Assembly: GCA_032173965.1 (NCBI GenBank)
Contig: CM063288.1
Coordinates: forward strand, 26,258,001 to 26,322,000
DNA from: Sitta carolinensis
Lineage: Eukaryota > Chordata > Aves > Passeriformes > Sittidae
Direction: 5' to 3'
Length of the DNA: 64,000 nt
Shown one piece after another: positions 26,601 through 36,615 of this stretch. The notes beneath the pieces are model-generated. The model was not told where the DNA came from. It made no database searches and saw only the letters and a program-made list of their open reading frames with translations. Positions within the stretch are counted from its first letter, which is position 1, and every line of letters starts with the position of its first letter. Both the position numbers and the translations under genes were made by a program.

Positions 26601-29600
26601 TATATTTTAGATTTTATAGATACAGTGTTTTGACTTGAAGAATGATTGAGTATATGGCAGTAAAGATAGGACACATGCTGTCTCACACTAACACATACAG
26701 TAGGAGACATAGGTAACACATACAAAAGAGAGAAAGAACTACTTGTTTACATCTGTCTCTTAAAATCTCTTTACAATTTTGTATCTCTGTTACTCCTTAA
26801 CCCCTTTGCCTTGTGGTTAATTCTGATTCCTATTATAACTGTAAAATAACTGCATGTGCAGACACCTGAGATTTTGGAGTGTCTATATATGGGAACATAG
26901 TGAAATTCTGTGAGTCACAAAAGGGGCAATGTCCCACTATACCTGCATGACAGGATTGAGGAAAAGAAAGTAAACAGACTAGTCAAGTTAAGACTCCCTG
27001 AACCAAACTATAGCTTTATGCATGAAAAAAGAGCTAGGAAGGGTCTGAGGAAGTTGTAGAGAAGGGGGGACACAATCAGAAGAAAAAAAAAAAGTCAAAT
27101 CAAGAAGGAAGTGGAACACAAGATGGATAGCATTAGCAGCAGAGGAGGCTGAAGGACATAAAGCACAGAAGATGAGAGGAATTTCAGATGAGAAGAAAAA
27201 GTAAGGACTGAGAAAAATGTCTAAACCAACCAAGAAGAAAATCTTAACAAATTAAAAAGTATTTCCTGGGGGGTGGATTGAAGTTCTTCCATGTGATTCT
27301 GTTTTATTAGAGAAATTAATTTGTATTTTAGGCTGTGGGTTTTGGCCCTCACAAACATTTGAAGGCTTACCTTTCAAAGAATGATTTCTTTCATGTACAT
27401 TGAAGCCATGTGTTTGATTTGGGGGTATGTAAGGGTTCAAAGGAGTTAGCTTAGATCAGTATTCTTCCATACCTAGGTTTAATACTGTAAGTTAATGAGT
27501 GAATTAATATCTTAAATGCTGGGTTGATTTTTCTTGTCTGCAGTTGCCATTACCCAAGGAGGAGCAATACAGTTGTCTAACAATGGCACAGATGGAGTAC
27601 AAGGTCTCCAGACGTTGACGATGACCAATGCAGCTGCAACCCAACCTGGCACCACCATTTTACAATATGCACAGACCACAGATGGACAGCAGATACTCGT
27701 ACCCAGCAACCAGGTTGTTGTACAAGGTGAGAAACTTCACAGCCAATCATTCCGTGTAACATTTACTCTCTGCAGATATAAAATTATCAGCCTGTCTCCT
27801 TCAAATGTGTCTGGAAGCAGAATTAACAGCTTTGGCCCAGATAAGTCCATAAAACTACTGAAATCCTGGACAAAGCTATTTGTCATGTTTTCTTGAATCC
27901 TTTCCCTTTAGATTGCTAAAATTGTGCACATTTGAGGTTTAATATATTTATTTTTGTTTTACCATGCTGTATTTCCTGCATTTTGTCCGCACAAATTTTT
28001 TTATGTGTTCTGCAAAAACTAATACCACTTTAGAGTTCCGAGTTCTCCCATATATGCAACAATAGGAAATTTAAAGCAAGCATTAAAGATAGGAGAAAAG
28101 GATGTTTGAGTCTTTACTGTGACTTTTGTAACTAGTCACTTAGTGACTCACTCAATCAGTGAGCCTTGGAATCACAGAACAATTTAGGAGAGTGCCTTAA
28201 GTGATCATTTGATCTAACCCTCAACTTAGCAGAGCTACTTTTGCTTAGAATAAGTTGTGGGGAGGTGTTGTATCAAAATACATATTTAGGTTTAGTAAAA
28301 ATTGAGGAGTATTACAATTTTTTTATTGAAAATAACAGAAGTGTACCCCTGCTTCTATGACTGTAAAAGTAGTTGATTTGAAAGTTATCTAGTAAAGACT
28401 TTACCAAGCATCAGTAAAAATGCATAGCAGAGAAGAGTACTATTGTTGCATTGATCTTTGGGGTTTTGTGTTCTTAAGGACACGTGATTTCTTTAGGTGG
28501 TATTGTGGTTGCTTATGAGCTCAGGCAAAATTAACATACTCCTAAGGTGACAATAAATAAAATAAAAGAAAGCCAAGACCTTGTTTATTCTAGAGAAGCA
28601 ATAGAATGCACTATCCATCTCTTGTGGGAGTAAATGCTACATTTTTACACCTTTTTTTCTATGCAAGACATTTACACATGCGGTTCCTCCTTTTCCAGGC
28701 AGATATTTGGAGCATAGCTAGAAATAGTGACCACGTCCTTCTTTAGAAATTCTAGAACTTCCCAAAAACCAGAGAAGTACAAAGAAATGTAATAAGGGAG
28801 GAAGAAGCACAGCTGTACCGATAGACGAATCAAGTTGCCAAGCACAAGTGAAGACTCGTTGAGCAGGAATGCCCAAAGCCTTGCATATATTACGAAACTA
28901 AGCGTGGGGTAGCAGTGATGGCCCCGATGATGGCTGTCCCTCCTGAGCGGTGACCCAGGCAGCACGGTTAGAGAGGTGACTGGGTCAGAGAGGTGACTGT
29001 GACAGGTTAGAGAGGTGAGTAGGTGCTCTGCATGGCACATGTGACAGCGCTGTCACCAGACCCATGTCATGTCCCCGTGTGTCCCTGCAGCTGCCTCAGG
29101 AGACGTGCAGACCTACCAGATCCGCACGGCCCCGACCAGCACCATCGCACCGGGAGTCGTCATGGCATCCTCGCCGGCACTGCCCACCCAGCCGGCAGAA
29201 GAGGCTGCGCGCAAGAGAGAAGTGCGTCTAATGAAGAACAGGCACGTACATTCAGATCACCTTTCCCAGGCAGCTCCACGTAGGCCTGGAGTGTCAAGCA
29301 GGGTGTCAAGAGTCCTGATTTTTCCTAGTCATGTTTATGAAATGTTTTATGAAGAATGTGCCTTTATTTAAAGATGCAAAGCAAAACTGCATATCTGCTA
29401 ATGCTGTGTGTTGCAACTGTAAAACCTTGAGTAAAATGTCGGACTCATTCTGTGAGGTGTGTGAATTTGGTTGTTGCAGTAAGGAGAAAAGTAATTGGTG
29501 AGATACTTGTATGACTGCAGGTTAGAAACACCAAATGAGTTGCTTTTTTTGATTTACTACATTCATGTGGTTTACTTTCCTGGATTCTTTCCCTTAGCCT

Positions 29601-32239
29601 TCTGCCTGCATCCTCCTTGCTGCTGGCCCACGTGTGCTCTTCGTGAGTACTTTCTTGATTGTCTCACTTGTTCTTTTAGCCGCTTTGGGTTTTCTCCTCC
29701 AGAGGCAGAAAGGCCCAAGCAAAGGCTAAACGAGCAGCTGTTCCTTTTGCATGAAGTCCTGTGGAGCCAGTAGTGGCAGCAGAGGGGCTAAAAGAAAGGT
29801 AAAGACTTGATCCTGTAGGATTCAGAGTGTGAGGAGGATCAGCTAAGCTTAGAGGCAGGAGTGGTGGAGGTAGCAAAGGAAGGGAGCAGTAGGGAGAAGT
29901 TGAGCAGGATGCTCCTGAAGTCTGTTGCTGTGGGATTGGGAAGGGATGGGCCTCAGCTGGCCCATCATGCCAAGCTTGAACTCCTACCCACAGGCCACAG
30001 ACTGGAGCCTGTGTGTTACACTGTGACACTGAGAACCCAGTGCTTCCTGCCCTTCTGAGTAGGGGAAGCCCCTGAAAGCCTGGTTACCTTCATCTGTCAG
30101 TCTGAAAAAACTGATGTTGTACAGGTTCATTTATCTTCTGTAGGTTGCTGTGCCATGAACACAATAGAAACTTATTTGAGCAGACCCAGTGCTTATGCAA
30201 GGGGTTTTAATGAAGTAAATAATGCTGAACAGCAGAGTTCACTTTTTTAAAAGGTTTTTATACAGAATGTCATCCATCTCCCTTTTTATATAGTTTTCTC
30301 ATACCAGTGAATAGTAGATATCATCCTTTCAGTCTCTGCATTTGAAAAAAAATTAATTAGAATCACAGAATACCCTCATTTAGTCATCAGTCTTCTTCCA
30401 GTAAAAGAAGGCTTTTGTGTTTGTGAAAGCCAAGAAAAACAATGGGGAATTACCCTACTTGAGTTAAATTGACAGTTTTTGCAACAGTATCATGTTGCAT
30501 GTGGTGCTTTTAGCCTGTCTGCTTAATAGATATTTGCAAAGCTAAGCTCCATAGCAAAGTGGGGAAAAAGGATAGAGAGGCAGATGGTAAGGTGGTACTT
30601 ACTGGAGGATTATAGTGTAAATATTCATAGATATTATTGTGCAAATTTTCTGTATAAATTTTACATTTTTAAAGCTCTTTTGTAATTCAGTAAAACTCTG
30701 GCTGTTCATAATGAACAACTAGCACACACAGACTTGAGGCGGCTTAATATACACAGCCTGAGGGGGAGAAAAAGCCATGGAAAGAAAATGTTGTCACCCA
30801 AGGAGACATGTTAGTAGTTTGCACTGGGAGGCACTTCTGATCCACTTCTACTTAATCTTTTGGTAACAGCCCAAAATTACCTAAGTTCTAAATGTTACAC
30901 ATGGTTTACTGAAGCACTGCAGGCATGTGAAATTGTATTTGTGGGAGTGACAAATGGATACCTGAGTCCTTTCAGGGCTTACAGGCTATGTTTTTTTTAT
31001 TCTGTCTAATTTGTGGAGCTGAATTTCAAAAATTACTTTAGAGACTTCTGATCAATTAGGTCCTGGAATACATTCTGTTTTTACAGGTACTATTTATCTT
31101 ATAAAGGGAGGAACTGAGTTCTGATTTTTGCTCGTTGCTCATTTCCCGAACACTAACCATCTCACCAGTCTGTGTAGTGTTTGCAATGAAGGGGCACACA
31201 GACTCTTATTTTTGAAGCTGTTGTTAGCTTTGCACCTAAAAGTTCAGGGCAAATAAGTTTATTTCCATGTGTCTGCAGAGTGCTGCTTGGACAAGTTGCA
31301 CTGCAGGAGGAGAGCCCTCTGCCTGGGCTCCCATCTGCCCGTGGCATTTAGCCTTGTGCTTACTTTGCACATTGGTGCCATTATATTGCCGTGCAGGGTA
31401 GTTCCTGGCTTGGTGTTCCTGCCTTCAGGATGCTCAGCAGCACATTAATACCTTCTGGTATTTTTCACTGGTGTTCTTGGTATGCTATCAAGTTACCTAC
31501 AGGCAGCTCACTCTTCATAAGCAAGACTTAGAAGTTTGACTATCTTGAGGTCTTTTTATTTTTTATTTTTATTAGAGTCATTAATAGTATCATTGCAGTG
31601 ATGCAGACATCATTATTAAAGTTAAAGCATACTCAAGAGAAAATACATGAATGCTCTAAATACAGCACTTTCTTACACCAGTTGATCATCTTGTTGGACT
31701 ACAGCAAAGGGAAAGTTAAAGACTGTAAGAATAATAGATGATAATAAAGTCAAATTATTGCAGCAGCATTTGACTCGGCCTGAAGGCTCCAATGTAAATC
31801 CTGCAGCCAAAATTTATCACTGAGTGGAATCCTTTGCTCACAGAAATAATAATAATAATTTTATTTGTGCTGTCTTACTGGGGTCTGTATGTTGAAATGA
31901 TACGTGGATCTTGAGTGCGTGTGATTTGTGAGCAGTTGTTATGAACTCAGTGTTTTTTTCCTCACTTGCATTTCTTAACAATACCTCCCTATTCTGAAAA
32001 TGGCAGTACTAGTAAAGGTTTGCCTGAAAGCAGTTAGGTAGCCCATGTCCAGAAATGATTGTTCTGAATTTTAATGGCCTTTTTCGCTTTGCAGAGAGGC
32101 AGCACGTGAATGTCGCAGGAAGAAAAAGGAGTATGTGAAATGTCTAGAAAATCGAGTGGCTGTGCTTGAAAACCAAAACAAGACACTGATTGAGGAGTTG
32201 AAAGCACTTAAGGACCTTTACTGCCACAAATCAGATTAA
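17493..32239 (+). CDS. CREB1: CREB1, cAMP-responsive element-binding protein 1 (327 aa, seven coding exons)
   Basis: Joining 17493-17606, 21008-21154, 22981-23081, 25991-26133, 27544-27726, 29091-29241 and 32095-32239 gives an uninterrupted 327-codon frame. The order is Q1 glutamine-rich activation region (about 1-87), kinase-inducible domain (about 88-146) with RRPSY placing the PKA-type phosphoserine at 119 (Ser133 in 341-residue numbering) and an upstream Ser115 where GSK3 acts in the family, Q2 region (about 147-268), then bZIP. The basic region is about 271-296 and the zipper leucines fall at 297, 304, 311 and 318. CREB1 is a nuclear dimer that binds TGACGTCA elements and recruits CBP/p300 when phosphorylated. 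The start is preceded directly by an in-frame TAA at 17490-17492; a second ATG two codons on has the stronger context. This is the isoform lacking the alpha insert. All introns are GT-AG except the last, which is GC-AG. Confidence 0.97.
17607..21007 (+). other. CREB1: CREB1 intron between coding exons 1 and 2
   Basis: A 3.4-kb GT-AG intron. A GC-richer patch at about 19.9-20.3 kb gives overlapping open frames on both strands, which match nothing I recognise. No RNA gene or mobile element was identified. Confidence 0.9.
21008..21154 (+). CDS. CREB1: CREB1 coding exon 2 (Q1 activation region)
   Basis: 147 nt, phase 0 at both ends, encoding residues 39-87 (VSMPAAHATSS to QTVQ), the glutamine- and hydrophobic-rich Q1 transactivation region. 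The acceptor is TTTGCAG at 21001-21007 and the donor is GTACTG at 21155. Read-through into the intron hits a stop after about ten codons. Confidence 0.96.
21155..22980 (+). other. CREB1: CREB1 intron where the alpha exon would lie
   Basis: A 1.8-kb GT-AG intron. In mammals the 42-nt alternative exon for the 14-residue alpha insert lies between these two coding exons. Reading this intron by eye I found no segment that encodes it. Strong acceptor-like tracts occur at 21333-21348 and just before 22021, but neither leads into that exon. Confidence 0.85.
22981..23081 (+). CDS. CREB1: CREB1 coding exon 3 (first half of KID, phosphoserine 119)
   Basis: 101 nt, encoding residues 88-120 plus two bases of Arg121. 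It contains the acidic serine-rich run ISTIAESEDSQES, the basic QKRRE and the kinase site SRRPSY. Ser119 here corresponds to the classic PKA/CaMK/RSK target. The acceptor is TTATTTACAG and the donor is CAG followed by GTATGG at 23082. Confidence 0.96.
23082..25990 (+). other. CREB1: CREB1 intron splitting the KID
   Basis: A 2.9-kb GT-AG intron without recognised coding content. Around 24806-24835 two overlapping inverted repeats could form mutually exclusive hairpins. Confidence 0.9.
25991..26133 (+). CDS. CREB1: CREB1 coding exon 4 (second half of KID)
   Basis: 143 nt, completing Arg121 and encoding residues 122-168 plus one base of Ile169. KILNDLSSDAPG is the segment that becomes the second KID helix contacting the CBP KIX domain after phosphorylation. 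Residues 147 and 152 are Ala, where I recall Ser and Thr in mammals. The donor is TACA followed by GTATGTAG at 26134. Confidence 0.96.
26134..27543 (+). other. CREB1: CREB1 intron
   Basis: A 1.4-kb GT-AG intron ending in a TTTTTCTTGTCTGCAG-type acceptor. A purine-rich stretch at about 27000-27220 contains an A-run near 27083-27092. A CRE half-site (GACGTCA) is present near 26550; no function can be inferred from that alone. Confidence 0.9.
27544..27726 (+). CDS. CREB1: CREB1 coding exon 5 (Q2 activation region)
   Basis: 183 nt, completing Ile169, encoding residues 170-229 and one base of Ala230. It carries the constitutive Q2 transactivation region (AITQGGAIQL to PSNQVVVQ), which in the family contacts the TFIID subunit TAF4. 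Residue 180 is Ser, where I recall Ala in mammals. The donor is GTGAGA at 27727. The intron stays open for about 56 further codons, which I regard as chance. Confidence 0.96.
28165..28260 (-). mobile_element. Degraded CR1-like LINE 3' end
   Basis: The stretch with AATCACAGAA, AGTGATCATTTGATCTAACC and CTCAACTTAG resembles the reverse complement of the 3' end of sauropsid CR1 retrotransposons, whose sense strand ends in repeats of ATTCTATG. The match is from memory of the consensus pattern and is clearly diverged. It is the only recognisable interspersed repeat and supports a bird or reptile origin. Confidence 0.5.
28970..29018 (+). repeat. Three copies of AGAGAGGTGA upstream of a CREB1 acceptor
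   Basis: Exact copies at 28970-28979, 28987-28996 and 29009-29018. The third runs into GTGAGT and so reads as a consensus 5' splice site about 75 nt before the real exon acceptor at 29090. Confidence 0.85.
29091..29241 (+). CDS. CREB1: CREB1 coding exon 6 (end of Q2 and first half of basic region)
   Basis: 151 nt, completing Ala230 and encoding residues 231-279 plus two bases of Arg280. It ends with KREVRLMKN, the N-terminal half of the DNA-contacting basic region. The acceptor is GTCCCTGCAG. The only frame-preserving donor is CAG followed by GCACGT at 29242, a GC rather than GT site. The exon is GC-rich, with about a dozen CpGs, unlike the other CREB1 exons here. Confidence 0.95.
29242..32094 (+). 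other. CREB1: CREB1 GC-AG intron interrupting Arg280
   Basis: A 2.85-kb intron with donor CAG/GCACGT and acceptor TTCGCTTTGCAG. Using the nearby GT at 29246-29247 instead would add four bases and shift the frame, so the GC site is the one compatible with the bZIP. An AAT microsatellite lies near 31845-31860. No other features are recognised. Confidence 0.9.
32095..32239 (+). CDS. CREB1: CREB1 coding exon 7 (bZIP) with stop codon
   Basis: The exon begins with the last base of Arg280 and encodes residues 281-327 and TAA at 32237-32239. EAARECRRKKKEYVKCLENR completes the basic region; the zipper leucines are at 297, 304, 311 and 318, and the C-terminus is LYCHKSD. The sequence matches the vertebrate CREB1 bZIP as I recall it without a change. 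Confidence 0.97.
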
Positions 32240-33615
32240 TTTTGGATTCTCATTTTCACTTGTCCAGGTGGGATAGAGACTGGTTCTGGCTATACCCAGA
32301 AAGACAAAGTAAACTTTTTATTTTCTAAACATTTCTTTTTTTCTATGCGCAAAACTGCCTGAAGCAACTACAGAATATACTTCATCTGTGCTTTGCATCA
32401 AACTGTGAATGTTCAAGTACTTGCCTCCACTTCTCCCCTTACAAGATGAATTTCATCATCAATCTCAGCGTGAAGAAGAACAGTCTTCTTTCTCATCTCC
32501 CGATCCTCTTCAAGGAGTAACAGTGGTCACTTGGGAAGTTACTGTGGGGAGGGTCCTTTTGTAAAGATGTCAGGAATTTGTGCTGAGCTCTTTCCATTGC
32601 CTTAGAGACAGAACCACCCCAGCCTCTTGGTCCAGAGAACTGTGGGCCACATAGGTGGAGCATGCATGGTACAATGAAGAAGCAATGGTTGCCAAATTGG
32701 TTTCACACGTTCGTGCTGAACTGTACGAATACCCGGCTGAGCAGCATGCCGCACGAAGGGCGCTTCACTGGCACATTCTTGGTGTGGAGATAACAGGCCT
32801 TTTTCAAACTAGCCCAGGAGGGAGTTTGATTTGCAATCTGTATCAAGCCCTCCTGGACTAGTAAAACCTTCTCCATACCTCAGAAACAAATGGATTGAAA
32901 TGAGCTTCACTGTTCAGTTGTTGCTTCTCATAGCTTATGTGTGCAAGTGCGTTCAGCATTCTAAATGCACAGGAAACAGACACCAGCTTCGTAGGACATA
33001 GGTTGGGAAACGATATTTGGATGGGAAAGAAAATTTTTAAGAAAGATGCAATCCTGATGTTCTGAAAACAGTCACATAGTAAATAGGGGTAACACATGAA
33101 TGCACTACGTGTTTGTATGCAGAACAACTAAGCAGTTGAAGCATGGCAAACTCCGCTGATGACAGTATGGCCTGTGTCCTAAGTCCTCTCAAGCAATGAG
33201 GTTGTTTTTATTTCTCTACCACTGTCTTATGCAATGGAAATTATTGTACTCGATAGAAATATCAGCCTGGTTTGCTAAATTCTTTTTTGAACTTTGAGGC
33301 TGATTCTATACATAAATTAAGTTACAGTATGACAAGTACTAGGACAACCTCAAATATTAAAGAGGACTTCAAACACAAATATTCCAACTCCTGCTTCGCA
33401 AGGGACAATAGTGATTATTTGAACCTGGCCAAGATAGCTGAACTCTTAATTTATTTGGGATATTTTTTCATGGAAAGGGTCAGATTTACTGAGTAATCTA
33501 TTCCTACACCTAAAATTACTCACGTGCCTCAGATGTTTGCAAGATCCTTTTTTTCTGTGCACTGAGGAACTGTGATCTTTCCCAGATTTATGGTGTTAAA
33601 AAAGGTAGTTCATAT

Positions 33616-33642
33616 TAAAAAAAACCCAAAAAACCAAAAAAA
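33616..33642. repeat. A/C-rich low-complexity tract
   Basis: A-runs separated by CCC and CC blocks within the CREB1 3' UTR. This is the complementary composition to the G/T tracts in CCNYL1 intron 1. Confidence 0.8.
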
Positions 33643-35454
33643 CTCTGTATTAAGCATTAGGATTTCAAAAGAATCATGATCAAAAAGAACCAAATAAGAA
33701 CATCAAGAAGTTGTGAAAAAGAATGGGTCCAGAAGAATCATGTGTGGTTTGTGTACTGGCCCTCAGAAGCCAGCCTCTTACTGTGTTAACTTGGGTCATT
33801 GGATGGAGTAAGTTTACTTTGGGCTTCTGGTCAAACTTTTATGTGTAGAAACGTATGGATAAGGCTCTAAGGCTCTGGTTTATACTAAGGCCTTGCCTAG
33901 CAGAGTATTGGCTAATATTTTTTCCCCATTCATTCTATCTCTTTTTAAGATAAATTTCACATACAAGCTTATAAAAGGTTATACAATCAGTGTGACGTTA
34001 CAAGAAAAATACTTGGAAGACTCTGGGCAGTTGAGTCTCAAACACCTAAGCAGTATTAAAAGTTCTCAATTTCACATCTGAGAGGGCATTTAGTTTCCAA
34101 GACTTAAGGTAAAAGGAGCAGGGTTAAACGTAAAGCATTACTGTTTAAAGTTATTAAGAATTTCAAATTACACTTGTATTTCAAGAAGAAAACAAAAGTA
34201 TCAGAAATACGAAAAAAATCACTTTTACAAGTTTTGTGGGTGTTTATAAATGGTCTATTTTTATCTGCCATAGAGAGTTGATTTTTGTGGTTTTATTTAA
34301 TGGGAGATGAATCTATTAGTTTAGCAATGCAAATTTAAAGAAGACCCTAAGTTCTCAGCAGTGCTTTTATAAAAATTATCTAATTCTTAAAATCAGTGAA
34401 TACAAATGCATAAAACGGTTACATTTTCCAGAACAAGTACTGAAGTAGAAATGTTGATAATTCGTAGTAATTCTTGTAAAACATGAAGCTCGTGGTGGCC
34501 TCATTTGCAATTACATGGAATGGTTCCTTCAGCTTTGAGAAACACAGAAAAGGCTGTCTATGCCCATACTAAGGCTGTTTCTTTTGTGGAACATCTTTGT
34601 GCAAAAACGTAAGGTTTTGCTGTGAACCTGAGCAAGGCAAGCTGAGCTCTGAGAGCTGTGTCTAGTGGGTAATGAACACTGTCCAGAGCTTGCTGGTAAT
34701 CACTGGGCACAAAGCTTGGGGGTTGAATAGGTATGGGAGCCTAAAACAGTGCCCAGGTGGGGTTCTCCTAATACACAGTTTGTGCAAATATGTGTGGCAC
34801 TGAGAGGAGAACTGTGTTACCTGTTTGTCTGTGTGTGGTCTGGAAGTGGCCTGTAGTGGTTTTAGCCTAGACTTATTAGCAAATAAAGTTTCGCAGAAAA
34901 AAGGAATGTAATTCAGAGTACATAGGGGTCTGCAAGAATCATTATTTTTATTTATGCTGCACTGAGGATTTAGGGACACAAATTTATTTAATGAAAATTA
35001 TAGATTACAATAATAAAAATGTATTAGCCCAAGTACAGGGCTGGCTAGGCTACCCATACATGCTTTACTATTCATATTGACCCAAAAAGGGAAGGAATAT
35101 GACACAGGAATCCATTCCTATGTTACTTACCAAGTAGTGAGGTTGGGGTAATGAACTTCTATAAACTAAGGCCATTTGGAAGTCAGATGGAAATTATGTT
35201 GACAAGGGCAGGGAGGATTAGTTTTATATCTCACAGTTGTGAGTTTTCAAGAACTGATAGACTCTTTTACCTGAAGAGAGGGTTAGAAAGGGCTAGATCC
35301 GTTATGTTCATAATAAACAAGAATTGGTTTGAAATATAATTTTTGTAATGTCATTATTTTGCAAAACAACAGCACCAATCAGGCAGTTAAGATATTGTCA
35401 AAGGTGCTCTTTTAATTTAGATATTCTTGGAAAATACATATGTATAGTATATGT

Positions 35455-35477
35455 ACATATATATATATACACACAGT
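35455..35477. repeat. TA/CA dinucleotide repeat
   Basis: Alternating TA then CA units within the CREB1 3' UTR, next to several imperfect ATGTATA units. Confidence 0.85.
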
Positions 35478-35563
35478 ATATAATCTACGGCTCTGAGAGC
35501 TTTTAAGTCAGGAATGCTGAGTATTATAGTATATGGAGGTCAGAAAAAGAATTTTTACTTTTC

Positions 35564-35602
35564 TGTGTGTCTGAGTGTGTGTGGATGTGTGTGTGTGTGT
35601 GC
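35564..35602. repeat. (GT)n microsatellite, interrupted
   Basis: GT dinucleotides interrupted by CTGA and GGA, the longest clean run at about 35586-35601, in the CREB1 3' UTR. Confidence 0.88.
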
Positions 35603-36568
35603 GAAAGCTTCCCCTCACCCCAGTAGCTCTGGGCTGCATTATTCTAGCGCTTATTACTGATTTGTTTTGTGCTGTCTCTCAGTTACCCATTTTCAAGAAT
35701 TTTATTTCATCTTTCGTGGCTTTTGTGAAGTTTGTTTTTTATTGATGAGGATTTTTGAAATTATGTAAACAGTTGTTTTACAGCCACCACCACCCAGAGT
35801 AATTCACTTCTGTGCTTTTTCTCTTTGGCAGCTATATATCAAAGGCAAAACATTTGGAAAGGTTGTTAAGGTGTTATTTTCTAAAGGAACCACTGGTAAG
35901 ACTTCTGCTTTCCTCCTGGGGTAGCGGTGATGCATTCTTCCTTAGGCAGCAATTTCACCAGCACTGGGTAGTTGGCGGCACCGTTGCTTGTATCCGAAAG
36001 CACAATTTTAGCCTGCAGTGCTCGTCAGGGCTGCTCAGACACCTGTAGTTCTGGCTAGCCTGGAGTTGGCATTTGCATTGTAGATCACTGTCTTCTCTGG
36101 TACTTGTACATTGGTCAGAAAATTGGTGGGGTGTTTGGAATCATTAAGAGGCTCAGGAAAAAAAAAAATTAATAAGGAAAAACAGCCCTGATAGTTTCTG
36201 ACCTAAATTTGTACTGCAAGTTGCTTTTTTAAAATCTGGGCTTCCAGTAAACTGCAGCAGCAAGTAGTCATCTGTTAGTGAAAACTGGTATCTGCTTTTT
36301 GATTTTGTTTTTTCATTTATGGCAGACAGTGCTTTTTGTGGTTTAAAGACAAGTCCACCCATCAAAACAAGTTTGATTTCAGTGGTTGCAAATCTATGAC
36401 AATTCGTAGAGGATTGAATTGATTTTCTAAGACCTTGTTTTTATTGTAATTTTTTCACCCTGGAGCCTGGTTAGTGATGTAACATTTGCCAATGATCCAT
36501 CCAAAAGGTCATGTATTTATTTTTGTTACGCTATGTTCTTTGTAAACGTTTAATTAAAATGTGCACTT

Positions 36569-36615
36569 TAAAAAAAAAACAACAAAACAACATAACAAAA
36601 ACCAAACAACCCAGA
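36569..36615. repeat. A-run with CAA units
   Basis: A ten-base A-run followed by ACAAC/AAAAC units shortly after an ATTAAA signal at 36553-36558, within the CREB1 3' UTR. It could be an A-rich low-complexity tract or an old retroposon tail; no element body is recognised upstream. Confidence 0.7.

Larger units (their letters stand above)
27727..29090 (+). other. CREB1: CREB1 intron with a CR1-like relic
   Basis: A 1.36-kb GT-AG intron. It contains a degraded CR1-like segment at about 28165-28260 and three copies of AGAGAGGTGA at 28970-29018. The last of about 190 bases before the acceptor are clearly richer in GC and CpG than the rest. Confidence 0.9.

Noticed and set aside
27534..27896. CREB1 exon 5 read through as a 120-codon frame
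   Set aside because: About 56 intronic codons follow the GTGAGA donor with no similarity to CREB proteins. It is intron sequence left open by chance.
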